Source: Verrucomicrobiota bacterium (GTDB taxonomy: Bacteria; Verrucomicrobiota; Verrucomicrobiia; Chthoniobacterales; Chthoniobacteraceae). Taken from it: a stretch of DNA of 51,532 nt. This document shows, in pieces, positions 33,797 to 42,442 of the stretch. The DNA is taken from contig JAPLTE010000124.1 in the NCBI GenBank assembly GCA_026398235.1, positions 1 through 51,532 on the forward strand, written 5' to 3'. Positions within the stretch are counted from its first letter, which is position 1; each line of letters opens with the position of its first letter. The notes beneath the pieces are model-generated. The model had not been told where the DNA came from. It was given only the letters and a program-made list of their open reading frames with translations, and ran no database searches. Position numbers and translations under genes: made by a program.

Positions 33797-35641
33797 ATGA
33801 GTCGCATTCAACTTTTATCCGAAGAGGTCGCCAGCCAGGTGGCGGCGGGGGAAGTCGTTGAGCGGCCCGCTTCCGTGGTCAAGGAATTGGTGGAGAACTC
33901 CCTCGATGCCGGAGCGCGACGGATCGAGGTGATGATGCGCCGGGGCGGCATTTCGCTGATCCGCGTGGTCGATGACGGCTGCGGGATGGATCGCGATGAT
34001 GCGTTGCTTTGCCTGGAACGCCATGCGACGAGTAAAATCCGCACGGGCGCGGATCTGGCGGCGATTCGCACGCTGGGGTTCCGGGGGGAGGCGCTGCCCA
34101 GTATCGCAAGCGTCGCACGGTTTCGTCTCTCCACGCGCATGCGCGACGCGGTGGCCGGGACGGAGATCATGGTCACCGGCGGCAAGATCGATTACGTGCG
34201 CGATGGCGGGGATGCTCCCGGGACGCAGATCGAGGTGCGCTCGCTTTTTTTTAACTTACCTGCGCGGCGGAAATTTTTGCGGACGGAAAACACGGAGGCA
34301 AGCCATGTGGAGCATCAGCTTCAGTTGCAGGCCTTGGGGCACCCGGAGGTTGGTTTTGTGCTCTTGACGGACGACCGGACGGTGTTCCAATTGCCGCCCG
34401 CCACGAATCTGCGCGACCGCATTCGCGACCTGAGCGGGCGGGCGCTCGCGGATGAATTGCTGGAGGTGCCCGAGATCGCCTTCCATGGGATGACAATTCG
34501 CGGCTTTGTGGGCAAACCGGGCGTGAGCCGCTCCTCGCGCGCGCAGCAGATCGTGTTTGTCAACGGCCGGCCGGTGGAGAACGCAACCCTCAATCACGGG
34601 TTGCGCGAGGGGTATCACACCGCGTTGATGAAAGGGCAATACCCAGTCACATTTCTCTTTTTGGAAATGGACCCCGCGGCGGTGGATGTGAATGTGCATC
34701 CCGCAAAACGCGAGGTCCGTTTTCGCGAGCCTTCCGCCGTGCGCGAGGCGTTGGTGGAAGCCATTCAGCGGACGCTCGAGGGCGACCGCGCCCAATGGAG
34801 CGGGGCTTTTGCCGCGCCGGGAATCAAGTTGGAGTCCCCGGTTCCCGAGGAGCCAGCTCCGCTTTCGCTGCCCGGAATGGCGGAGTTCCATGCGCCGCAA
34901 GCGCCGATTCTGCCGCTCGGGTTGACCCAGCAATTTCAGGAGCCTTACGTTTCGGTGACAATGCCGGAGGATGGGAATGAGCCGTTGCAGCAGCCACCGG
35001 CCGTCCGCACGCCGATGTCGCCCGCGCCTGTAGCAGTGCCGCCGCCGGAGCCCGCTCCCAAACAGCGTTTCCGGCTGTTGGGGGTTTTGGGGAAACTGTA
35101 TGTTGTAATGGAGAATGCAGGGGGGCTGGTGCTGGTGGATCAGCATGCGGCGCATGAGCGCATTCTCTTTGAGGAACTGCGCCGCCGGATGGAGGAACTC
35201 GGCGTTCCCAGCCAGCGCTTGCTGATGCCGTTGACGCTGCAACTCGGCCCGCGCGACAGCGATTGGGTGGAGCAGAACCTGGAGACGCTTCAAAAAATGG
35301 GGATCGGGGTCGAGGGATTTGGCTCGGGCACGTGGAAGCTCGACAGCATCCCGCAATTCGTCCGCTCGGAGGAGCCGCAACAACTGCTCCGGGATATTAT
35401 TGATGAGCTTCGGGAAGTCAGTTCCCAAAGCTCCAAGCTGCGGCTCGGGGAGGATGTGATCGCAAAAACGGTCTGCCGTCACGCCGTCAAAGCCAATGAC
35501 CTTTTGCGCGAACCTGAGTTGATCCGTTTGATCGAAGACCTCCTTCAATGCGATCTGCCGTATTGCTGTCCCCATGGCCGTCCAACGATGATCCAAATTT
35601 CTTATTTGGAGTTGGAAAAGAAATTCGGCCGCAAAGCGTAA
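33797..35641 (+). CDS. mutL: DNA mismatch repair protein MutL (endonuclease type)
   Basis: MutL couples mismatch recognition by MutS to strand incision. The 614-residue protein starts MSRIQLLSEEVASQVAAGEV and has all GHKL ATPase motifs: VENSLDAGA (catalytic E and N), VDDGCGM, and TLGFRGEALPSIASV. A Pro-rich linker spans about residues 345-420. The C-terminal domain carries DQHAAHERILFEE, which fits the metal-binding DQHAX2EX4E motif of endonuclease MutL proteins, and ends in VCRHAVKAND and YCCPHGRPTM. So it probably nicks DNA itself, as expected where MutH is absent. The start is supported by the conserved N-terminus. Confidence 0.96.
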   Translation: MSRIQLLSEEVASQVAAGEVVERPASVVKELVENSLDAGARRIEVMMRRGGISLIRVVDDGCGMDRDDALLCLERHATSKIRTGADLAAIRTLGFRGEALPSIASVARFRLSTRMRDAVAGTEIMVTGGKIDYVRDGGDAPGTQIEVRSLFFNLPARRKFLRTENTEASHVEHQLQLQALGHPEVGFVLLTDDRTVFQLPPATNLRDRIRDLSGRALADELLEVPEIAFHGMTIRGFVGKPGVSRSSRAQQIVFVNGRPVENATLNHGLREGYHTALMKGQYPVTFLFLEMDPAAVDVNVHPAKREVRFREPSAVREALVEAIQRTLEGDRAQWSGAFAAPGIKLESPVPEEPAPLSLPGMAEFHAPQAPILPLGLTQQFQEPYVSVTMPEDGNEPLQQPPAVRTPMSPAPVAVPPPEPAPKQRFRLLGVLGKLYVVMENAGGLVLVDQHAAHERILFEELRRRMEELGVPSQRLLMPLTLQLGPRDSDWVEQNLETLQKMGIGVEGFGSGTWKLDSIPQFVRSEEPQQLLRDIIDELREVSSQSSKLRLGEDVIAKTVCRHAVKANDLLREPELIRLIEDLLQCDLPYCCPHGRPTMIQISYLELEKKFGRKA

Positions 35642-35766
35642 CGTTTTGCGGGGCTGCGTTCGGGAGGACATGCGTTGCACCCACATTAGTTCAGGGAAAG
35701 ACTCACTCATGCAACGTGCCGTAACCCGATTGTTGGATTCTTCCGGCGGGCTATTCTGGCCCCCTC

Positions 35767-37257
35767 ATGAATTTCGAGAAAATTTTGATCCTTGATGATG
35801 AGTTGGCTGGACGCAAATTGCTGGAGTCGTATTTGCGTTCTCAGCAATTCTCGGTTTTCACCGCGGGGACCCTGGCCGAGGCGGACCGATTGATGAAGCA
35901 AGAATTTTTCGATCTACTTCTGGTCGATCTCGATCTGCCCGATGGCAATGGCTGCACCTTGATCGAGCAGACGGCCCGGATGGAGTTTCCGCCGGTCTGC
36001 ATCGTTCTGAGCGGCAAAAACAGTGGCGATGCGGTAATCCGCGCCTTACGGGCCGGGGCGTTCGATTATCTCCCGAAACCGTATGCGCTGGAGGGATTCA
36101 AAATGGCCCTGGAACGCGCAGGGGCGTTCCGGCACGCGCAACAGGTTCGGCGGTATTTGAGCGAGGAAGGACGTTGTGACAGGGAAATGATCGGCGACTC
36201 TCCCGGCATGCGCCATCTCCGTTTGCTTGTGGGACGGGTGGGCGCGACGGATTCTCCGGTCTTGATTTCCGGCGAACGCGGGACGGGCAGATCCCATATC
36301 GCCGGAATGGTGCACCGGGCCAGCGCTCGGGCCAGCAAGCCTCTCGTGCGGATGCACTGCGCCGGTGCGGAAGAGGCGCGTCTGGAGAATGCCCTTTTTG
36401 GGCGGATCACGGAAGCATGCGAGGAGGGGATTGGTCGCTCCATTTTGCAAGGGGGGCGGCTGGAACTGGCCCAAGGCGGGACGCTCTTATTGGAAGAAAT
36501 TTCGGAGATGCCCATGTGCCTCCAGATCAAACTCCTCAATGCGCTGAGGGAAGGCGAATGGACGCACCCCGGTTCGGAACGCCGCAGGCAACTCGATATC
36601 CGCCTCTTCGCCACGACCCGTCGCGATCTTGCCGGCTGTGTGGCCCGTGGAACCTTTTTGCTCGATTTGCACAAGCATCTTTGCGGGCCCGTTCTGTACG
36701 TCCCGCCGTTGCGGGAGCGCATTGCGGATTTGCCGCTGCTGGTTTTTGACTGGCTGGAGCGCCTTCCTGGCGATGGCAAGCCCGCCGGAATTTCGGACGA
36801 GGCGTTGCGGCATTTGATGGCGTATTCCTGGCCTGGGAACCTGCGGGAACTGGAGAATGTGCTGGAGCGTGCGATGATCCTCGGGGAAGAGGGAGCGCGT
36901 CTGGAAGCCGAGTCGTTTGAGTGGCTCAAAAATCGCCGCCCAGGAGGCAAGGACGCAGGGGAAATGGGCGCGAAGTCGTTCAGTGAGCCCCGGTTTACCG
37001 CGGAGGCGCAAACCGAGCCGCTCCTGACGCTCGAAGAGCTGGAAAAGCGACAGGTGTTGCGTGCGCTTGAGGTGACCAACCAGAACCGGACCCGGGCCGC
37101 CAGCTTATTAAAGATCAGCGTGAGAACCCTGCGCAATAAGCTCCACCAATACCGCGCCGAAGACCCGAGCCTTGTGCTGACGCTTGCAAGGCACCGGCAT
37201 CTTCCCACGATTTCATCGGTTGCCAAATCCGATCCGGCCATCGGTTTACGGACCTAG
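35767..37257 (+). CDS. NtrC-like response regulator lacking GAFTGA loop
   Basis: The 496-residue protein has an N-terminal receiver (about 1-120: ILILDDELAGRKL, phospho-Asp D54 in LLVDLDLPDG, LSGKNS, YLPKPYALEG), a central AAA+ domain, and a C-terminal Fis-type HTH (RTRAASLLKISVRTLRNKLHQYRAE). In the AAA+ part Walker A reads SGERGTGRSHIAG (Lys to Arg), and Walker B reads GGTLLLEEISEMP (Asp to Glu). The sigma-54 contact GAFTGA motif is replaced by a divergent segment (FGRITEACEEG). Such regulators are expected not to remodel sigma-54 holoenzyme and may act as plain DNA-binding regulators. It stands alone, with no paired kinase next to it. Confidence 0.88.
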   Translation: MNFEKILILDDELAGRKLLESYLRSQQFSVFTAGTLAEADRLMKQEFFDLLLVDLDLPDGNGCTLIEQTARMEFPPVCIVLSGKNSGDAVIRALRAGAFDYLPKPYALEGFKMALERAGAFRHAQQVRRYLSEEGRCDREMIGDSPGMRHLRLLVGRVGATDSPVLISGERGTGRSHIAGMVHRASARASKPLVRMHCAGAEEARLENALFGRITEACEEGIGRSILQGGRLELAQGGTLLLEEISEMPMCLQIKLLNALREGEWTHPGSERRRQLDIRLFATTRRDLAGCVARGTFLLDLHKHLCGPVLYVPPLRERIADLPLLVFDWLERLPGDGKPAGISDEALRHLMAYSWPGNLRELENVLERAMILGEEGARLEAESFEWLKNRRPGGKDAGEMGAKSFSEPRFTAEAQTEPLLTLEELEKRQVLRALEVTNQNRTRAASLLKISVRTLRNKLHQYRAEDPSLVLTLARHRHLPTISSVAKSDPAIGLRT

Positions 37258-37421
37258 CCCCGTTGTTTTTTCGGATTATTCGCCCGCAAGAAGACCGCCG
37301 CGCTGAAGCGAGGGAGTCCGGCTTTGGTTATGTTCACCATTGCCTTGCGAATATTGTAACGCAGGCCAGCGCCAAAAACTGCGCACCCTCGCCGGATTTT
37401 TAGATAGCTTCTGGAGCTGAG

Positions 37422-38264
37422 CTATTTGATGCCGTAAATTCGAACGGCGTTTTCATGGAATAGTTTGTGTTGGTCGGATTCACAGGCTGCTCCAACGATT
37501 TCTCTGGAGATTTCCACCCATTTTTTCAATGAGCTTCTTTGAGTGATGACCGGCCAATCACCGCCCCACATCACCCGATCCCAGCCGAAGCATTCGATGC
37601 TATGCTCGATATAGGGACGAACTGCCTCGGATGTGGCGTTGCCGGGTTTGCAATAGGCGAGAATGCCGGAAATCTTGCATGCCACATTGGGCAATTTCGC
37701 AAGTTCGCGGAGGCTTTCGCGCCACGGGTCGAGCGCACCGCCCGCGATGTCGGGCACGCCGCAGTGATCAAGAACAAATTGCACCTCCGGGCATTTTTGC
37801 GCCAATTCTCCGGCAAGAGAAAGTTGGCGGGCAAGAAAGCAGAGATCGAAGGTGAGGCCCTTTGGGCCCAGGCGCCGCACGTTTTCTATAAACCTCGGTT
37901 GCTGCGAAAAGAAATCGGGCTCGACATGGCAGATGCGACGCAACCCGACGAGCTTGCTGCTTTGGATCGAGTCGAGATACTTTTCAAAATCGGTTTCCTC
38001 CGGGTGGCAGTTCGCGATAACCCCTCCGATGATGGAGGATGGCTGTTCGGATAAAGCAAAGACATGTGCTGCTTCATTGCGCCAGGCATCCGGTGTGGTT
38101 TCCATGAACACCGTCCGGCTAATTCCAGTGCCTTCGATGGCACATAAATAGGCATCATAGTCGAAACACTTTCCTTCAAGCTGCGGAATGCCTTTTGTCC
38201 AGGAATACGGGCCGAGTAGCGGGTCGATCAGGTGCTGGTGTGTGTCAATGATGGGGATGTTCAT
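37422..38264 (-). CDS. Amidohydrolase 2 family lactonase-like enzyme
   Basis: The 280-residue TIM-barrel protein starts MNIPIIDTHQHLIDPLLGPYS with the metal-binding HxH of amidohydrolases. Further family features are GLRRICHVEPDFF, VLDHCGVPDIAGG (metal ligand His), CKISGILAYC, and GGDWPV near the end, the Asp ligand. This group includes L-fuconolactone, L-rhamnono-lactone and related sugar lactonases. Neighbours act on uronate or aldonate (UxaB-like and UxaA-like) and on fucosides, so a sugar lactonase role fits. It is divergent from the PocR-AraC regulator at 38380. The precise lactone cannot be read from sequence. Confidence 0.85.
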   Translation of the reverse strand: MNIPIIDTHQHLIDPLLGPYSWTKGIPQLEGKCFDYDAYLCAIEGTGISRTVFMETTPDAWRNEAAHVFALSEQPSSIIGGVIANCHPEETDFEKYLDSIQSSKLVGLRRICHVEPDFFSQQPRFIENVRRLGPKGLTFDLCFLARQLSLAGELAQKCPEVQFVLDHCGVPDIAGGALDPWRESLRELAKLPNVACKISGILAYCKPGNATSEAVRPYIEHSIECFGWDRVMWGGDWPVITQRSSLKKWVEISREIVGAACESDQHKLFHENAVRIYGIK

Positions 38265-38320
38265 GGGAAAGGAGAGCTTGCGTCAGTGAAATATTAAAAG
38301 TTTAGGGGGATTTACGCCAT

Positions 38321-38356
38321 GGACATACCTGCAAAAAAGGATGGATATACTTGCAA
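38321..38356 (+). promoter_or_regulatory. Two direct 14-base repeats, AraC-type operator candidate
   Basis: GGACATACCTGCAA (38321-38334) and GGATATACTTGCAA (38343-38356) are direct repeats spaced 22 bases start to start, about two helical turns, in the gap between the divergent lactonase and PocR-AraC genes. That spacing and orientation are typical of AraC-family half-sites. Similar sequences occur at 39296 and 43343. Confidence 0.6.
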
Positions 38357-38379
38357 TTATACTCTACGGTTTTCCACGA

Positions 38380-39249
38380 ATGAAACACCCCGAAATGAAC
38401 TTCGTGTTCCAGAAAGAGGCTCGGGCTCTGCTCGATAGCTTCACTGGCCTGCTGGGCATCAGGATTTGTTTTCGCAGCCTTGAGGGCCGGGAACTCCTGG
38501 TCGGCAAACGAAAGGGTTTCTGCAAATTCTGCAAACTGATCCGCCACCGCATGGAGTTGGAGCCGCGCTGCTTGGACTGCGACCGGCAGAACTGGAAAAT
38601 TGCGGAGCGGACCGGAAAACCGCTCATTTATAAATGTTTCGCCGGAATGATGGACGGCTGTATGCCGGTGTCCGTTGAAGGCCGGATCATCGGCTGCTTT
38701 ATGCTGGGCCAGTTTCGGACTAGCGAGCGGTGCAGCAGCACGGTAAGCAGGAAATGGAAAGAGCAGTTCGGCAACGACGATTTGCAAAAGGCTTTTGCCG
38801 AAGCCCCCTGTTTCCCCGCTGGAAAAGTGAAGGATATTCTGGCGATGCTGACCTCCCTCACGGAGTTCATCATAACGCGGCATTTGATCAGCCTTTACGG
38901 ACCCACACCGCTGCATCCGCTATTTACCTATCTGGCAGAGCATCCCGACCTGATGCTTTCGGTCGATGACGCCGCGCGCCTCATTCGCAGGAGCCCCTCG
39001 AGCCTGGCGCATCTTTTTAAAGCCGTGGCTGGAAAGAGTTTTCTCCAGTATCAGATCGAAGCGAAACTCGATCTGGCCGACCGAATGTTTGCCAAGCAAC
39101 CCAACATCACCGTGAGCGAAACCGCAGGGTCTCTAGGTTTCAAGGATCCCTATTATTTTTCGCGTTTGTACAAGAAGCACCGGGGTCATTCCCCAGCCAA
39201 AAGTTTGTCCATCGCAGCTATGGCACATGGGCGTGCGAGCGCTGATTAG
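38380..39249 (+). CDS. AraC family regulator with PocR sensory domain
   Basis: The 289-residue protein has an N-terminal PocR-type domain (about 1-165) with its cysteine-rich segment GFCKFCKLI ... RCLDCDRQNWKIAE and CFAGMMDGCMPVSVEGRIIGC. PocR domains bind small organic ligands or metabolites. The C-terminal AraC DNA-binding domain (about 190-285) has two HTH motifs, LSVDDAARLIRRSPSSLAHLF and ITVSETAGSLGFKDPYYFSRLYKKHRG. A start 13 codons earlier (38341) is possible but would overlap the operator repeats. It is likely the local activator of the sugar acid genes. Confidence 0.88.
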   Translation: MKHPEMNFVFQKEARALLDSFTGLLGIRICFRSLEGRELLVGKRKGFCKFCKLIRHRMELEPRCLDCDRQNWKIAERTGKPLIYKCFAGMMDGCMPVSVEGRIIGCFMLGQFRTSERCSSTVSRKWKEQFGNDDLQKAFAEAPCFPAGKVKDILAMLTSLTEFIITRHLISLYGPTPLHPLFTYLAEHPDLMLSVDDAARLIRRSPSSLAHLFKAVAGKSFLQYQIEAKLDLADRMFAKQPNITVSETAGSLGFKDPYYFSRLYKKHRGHSPAKSLSIAAMAHGRASAD

Positions 39250-39295
39250 CGACGAAACGGGTGCGGGTGTATCTCCCTTTGCTTGCCTCGTTTTT

Positions 39296-39322
39296 TTGCA
39301 GGAATATCCATTCTATTTGCAA
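39296..39322. promoter_or_regulatory. Operator-like motif upstream of the tagaturonate reductase gene
   Basis: TTGCAGGAATATCC (39296-39309) is the reverse complement of GGATATTCCTGCAA, close to the sites at 38321 and 38343. A weaker forward copy ending ATTTGCAA follows (39309-39322). They lie 46 bases upstream of the ATG at 39368. Confidence 0.5.
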
Positions 39323-39367
39323 CTCCGTCCATTCCCTTGCGCCCGGAAATCTGGTCCAATCTTAAAG

Positions 39368-40921
39368 ATGCAGCCTTCCCAACCTCTTTCTGGAAAAATT
39401 CAACTGAACCGCAAGCTGCTCCAGGGTGGCTTTGTACCGCCAAAAAATGTCACTTGCGGCTCTCTGAATGGGTATCCCGAGAAAATTCTGCAATTCGGTG
39501 AGGGCAACTTCCTGCGTGCATTTTTCGACTGGATGGTTGATGAAACCAATGCTCGCGGGCTCTTTGGCGGCAGCGTGGTCGCTGTGCAGCCCATCGCTGG
39601 CGGGATGGCGCCCCAGATCAACGCACAGGAGGGGTTGTATACGCTCATTGCACGAGGGATTGAGGCGGGGACGGTAGTAGAAACGCGGCGGATCATCACC
39701 TCGATCAGCCGGGCGCTGAACCCTTACGAGGATTGGGCCGATTTGGTGGCATTGGCGCAGAGTCCGGAATTGCGGTTTGTTGTCTCAAACACCACCGAAG
39801 CGGGGATCGCCTATATTGGGGAGCCGTATGAGCCGGGATGTTGCCCTGCCTCTTTCCCTGCGAAAGTGGCTGCGTTGCTCTACGAACGTTTCGTGGCTGT
39901 TGGGGGAGATCCCTCGCGAGGTCTCGTTTTCCTGCCGTGCGAATTGATCGAGCGCAACGGCGCGAAGCTCAAGGAATATGTTTTGCAGCACGCCAATGCG
40001 TGGAAACTGGGCGGCGCCTTTTGTGCATGGGTTGAATCGAGCAATTCTTTTTTGAACACCCTTGTCGACCGGATTGTGCCGGGGTATCCGCGCGCGGAAG
40101 CGGAAACGCTTTGTGCTGAACTCGGCTACACGGATCAACTCCTCGACACGAGCGAACTCTTCCACCTCTGGGTCATTGAGGGCCCTGCGCATCTTGCTGC
40201 GGAGCTTCCGTTGGCGGACGCGGGCATCAATGTCATCTGGACCGACGACATGACCCCGTATCGCTCCCGCAAGGTGCGCATGTTGAACGGGGCGCACACG
40301 GCTTGCGTCCTCGCCGCATTCCTGGGGGGAATCAACACCGTTCGTGAAATGACGGACGACCCACTTTTTGAGCGGCTCCTCCGGCAGGTGCTTTTCAAAG
40401 AGATCGTGCCCGCACTGCCGATGGAGGAGGGCGAAAAGCAGGCTTACGCGCAAGCCGTGCTGGAGCGGTTCCGGAACCCTTTTATCAAGCACGAACTATT
40501 GAGCATCTCGCTCAATTCCATTTCCAAATGGAAAGTTCGGGTATTGCCCTCTCTGCTCGACAGCCTCGCCAATACCGGCAAGCTCCCGCCCGCATTGGTG
40601 TTCTCGCTTGCGGCGCTGATGCGCTTTTACAAAGGCAAGCCCACGAATTGCGGCGGGATCAATGGGGAGCGCAATGGCGAGGATTATCCGATTCGCGATG
40701 ATGCAGAGGTCATGGAATTTTTCCAAAGCCGCTGGCAGGCTTTCAAGACGGATGGCAACACGGAGGCGCTCGCGTACGCAACCTTATCAAATATGTCCTT
40801 ATGGGGGGAAGATTTGACGCAGGTCCCCGGCCTTCTCTTGGGTGTCATCGAGGGGCTGCGTGCAATCCATGTTGATGGAATGCGGGCTGCGGTCGAGTGC
40901 CTCTTGGCGGCTGCCGAATAA
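39368..40921 (+). CDS. uxaB: Tagaturonate reductase / mannitol dehydrogenase family
   Basis: The ATG at 39368 gives 517 residues (MQPSQPLSGKIQLNRKLL). The N-terminal Rossmann part shows ILQFGEGNFLRAFFDWMVDE, RIITSISRAL, and FVVSNTTEAGIAY. The central catalytic region shows CAWVESSNSFLNTLVDRIVPGYPR and the catalytic Lys helix SRKVRMLNGAHTACVLAAFLGG. These are strong signatures of UxaB (D-tagaturonate to D-altronate with NADH). The next gene is a UxaA-type dehydratase 6 bases away, so a uronate or sugar acid route is likely. The substrate may differ, given the fucosidases nearby. Confidence 0.88.
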   Translation: MQPSQPLSGKIQLNRKLLQGGFVPPKNVTCGSLNGYPEKILQFGEGNFLRAFFDWMVDETNARGLFGGSVVAVQPIAGGMAPQINAQEGLYTLIARGIEAGTVVETRRIITSISRALNPYEDWADLVALAQSPELRFVVSNTTEAGIAYIGEPYEPGCCPASFPAKVAALLYERFVAVGGDPSRGLVFLPCELIERNGAKLKEYVLQHANAWKLGGAFCAWVESSNSFLNTLVDRIVPGYPRAEAETLCAELGYTDQLLDTSELFHLWVIEGPAHLAAELPLADAGINVIWTDDMTPYRSRKVRMLNGAHTACVLAAFLGGINTVREMTDDPLFERLLRQVLFKEIVPALPMEEGEKQAYAQAVLERFRNPFIKHELLSISLNSISKWKVRVLPSLLDSLANTGKLPPALVFSLAALMRFYKGKPTNCGGINGERNGEDYPIRDDAEVMEFFQSRWQAFKTDGNTEALAYATLSNMSLWGEDLTQVPGLLLGVIEGLRAIHVDGMRAAVECLLAAAE

Positions 40922-40926
40922 ATCCT

Positions 40927-42420
40927 ATGGAAAATCCTCTTCTCCGTATTCATCCCTCAGACAACGTCGCCGTGGCTTTGGAGGATGTCGAAGCCGGGCG
41001 GCAGATTGCCATCGGTGGTTTGTCCATAACGCTTTCGAGCCCGATCCCCCGTGGCCACAAGGTGGCCCTTACAAAACTCTCCGTGGGCGAAAATGTCGTA
41101 AAATATGGGGCTCCAATTGGCCATGCAACGGCGCCAATCCTGGCGGGAGATTGGGTGCACACGCAGAATCTCAAAACCAACTTGGGCGGGACATTGGAAT
41201 ATGTTTATAAACCGAAGGCCAACAGCATCGCCCCTCATGGCACCGAACTCTCTTTTGAGGGCTTTCTGCGGCCCAACGGCTCAGTGGGCATTCGCAACGA
41301 ACTTTGGATTATCCCAACGGTGGGATGCGTAAATCATATTGCTGAATCGCTGGCTCGCCGCTTTAGTCAACGCCTTCCCCAAGGCAGCATCGACGGGGTT
41401 TATGCCTTCACCCATCCCTACGGGTGTTCGCAACTGGGGGAAGACCATGCGTCCACCCAGAAGCTGCTGGCGAGCTTGGCGCAGCATCCCAATGCAGGCG
41501 GCGTGCTCATCCTCGGGCTGGGTTGCGAAAACAACACCATGGCGAGTTTTCGCAAACTGCTGGGGGATGCGGACCCTTGCCGATTCCGATTCCTCATTTC
41601 GCAGCAAGTCGAGGATGAAGTGGAGGCGGGTTTGCAAATGCTGGAGGAATTGGCGCACTCCGCAGGTGCAATGCGCCGCCAACCCGTTCCGGTTTCGGCT
41701 TTGCGCGTCGGTTTGAAATGCGGCGGCTCGGACGGGCTTTCCGGCATTACAGCCAACCCATTGGTGGGGGCCTTTTCCGATCTCCTCATTGCCAGCGGCG
41801 GAACGACGATTCTCACCGAAGTCCCCGAAATGTTCGGTGCGGAAACCTTGCTCATGAACCGGTGCGTGAGCCGCGAAGTGTATGAGAAGTGCGTCACAAT
41901 GGTGAACGGCTTCAAAGAATATTTTTTAAGGCACAACCAGGTTGTTTACGAAAATCCGTCCCCTGGAAACAAAGAAGGCGGGATTTCCACGCTGGAAGAA
42001 AAATCGCTGGGCTGCACGCAGAAAGGTGGATGCGGCCCTGTCGTGGACGTCTTGGATTACGCCAGCCGGTTACAGCATCCGGGCCTAAATCTCCTAAACG
42101 GTCCCGGGAACGACATCGTGGCCGCCACGGCCCTTGCGGCGGCAGGCGCACATTTGATTTTGTTTACTACTGGGCGGGGGACGCCGCTGGGCTGTTGCGT
42201 CCCAACGATTAAAATTTCCAGCAATAGCGCGTTGGCGCAGCACAAGAAAAATTGGATCGACTTTGATGCCGGCGCAATGCTCCACGGCATGACACAGAAG
42301 GAATTGGCCGCCCGCCTCATGCTTGAAGTGGTGGAGTTCGCAAGCGGGCGCAAGCAGACGAAATCGGAAATCAACGGGTTCCGTGAGATCGCGATCTTCA
42401 AGGACGGCGTCACACTTTAG
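40927..42420 (+). CDS. uxaA: Altronate dehydratase family protein
   Basis: The 497-residue protein has an N-terminal SAF-like domain (about 1-100: LRIHPSDNVAVALED, GHKVALTKLSVGENVVKYG) and a large UxaA catalytic part with GFLRPNGSVGIRNELWIIPTVGCVN, FTHPYGCSQLG, LILGLGCENNTMASF, LKCGGSDGLSGITANPLVG and TGRGTPLGCCVPTIKISSN. Altronate dehydratase makes 2-keto-3-deoxygluconate and uses an iron centre; conserved cysteines (GCS, GLGCEN, GCTQKGGCG) fit that. It is six bases after uxaB, so they form an operon. Members also act on galactarate or related acids, so an alternative substrate is possible. Confidence 0.88.
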   Translation: MENPLLRIHPSDNVAVALEDVEAGRQIAIGGLSITLSSPIPRGHKVALTKLSVGENVVKYGAPIGHATAPILAGDWVHTQNLKTNLGGTLEYVYKPKANSIAPHGTELSFEGFLRPNGSVGIRNELWIIPTVGCVNHIAESLARRFSQRLPQGSIDGVYAFTHPYGCSQLGEDHASTQKLLASLAQHPNAGGVLILGLGCENNTMASFRKLLGDADPCRFRFLISQQVEDEVEAGLQMLEELAHSAGAMRRQPVPVSALRVGLKCGGSDGLSGITANPLVGAFSDLLIASGGTTILTEVPEMFGAETLLMNRCVSREVYEKCVTMVNGFKEYFLRHNQVVYENPSPGNKEGGISTLEEKSLGCTQKGGCGPVVDVLDYASRLQHPGLNLLNGPGNDIVAATALAAAGAHLILFTTGRGTPLGCCVPTIKISSNSALAQHKKNWIDFDAGAMLHGMTQKELAARLMLEVVEFASGRKQTKSEINGFREIAIFKDGVTL

Positions 42421-42442
42421 CCGTGCTGATCGCCCTGTCCCA

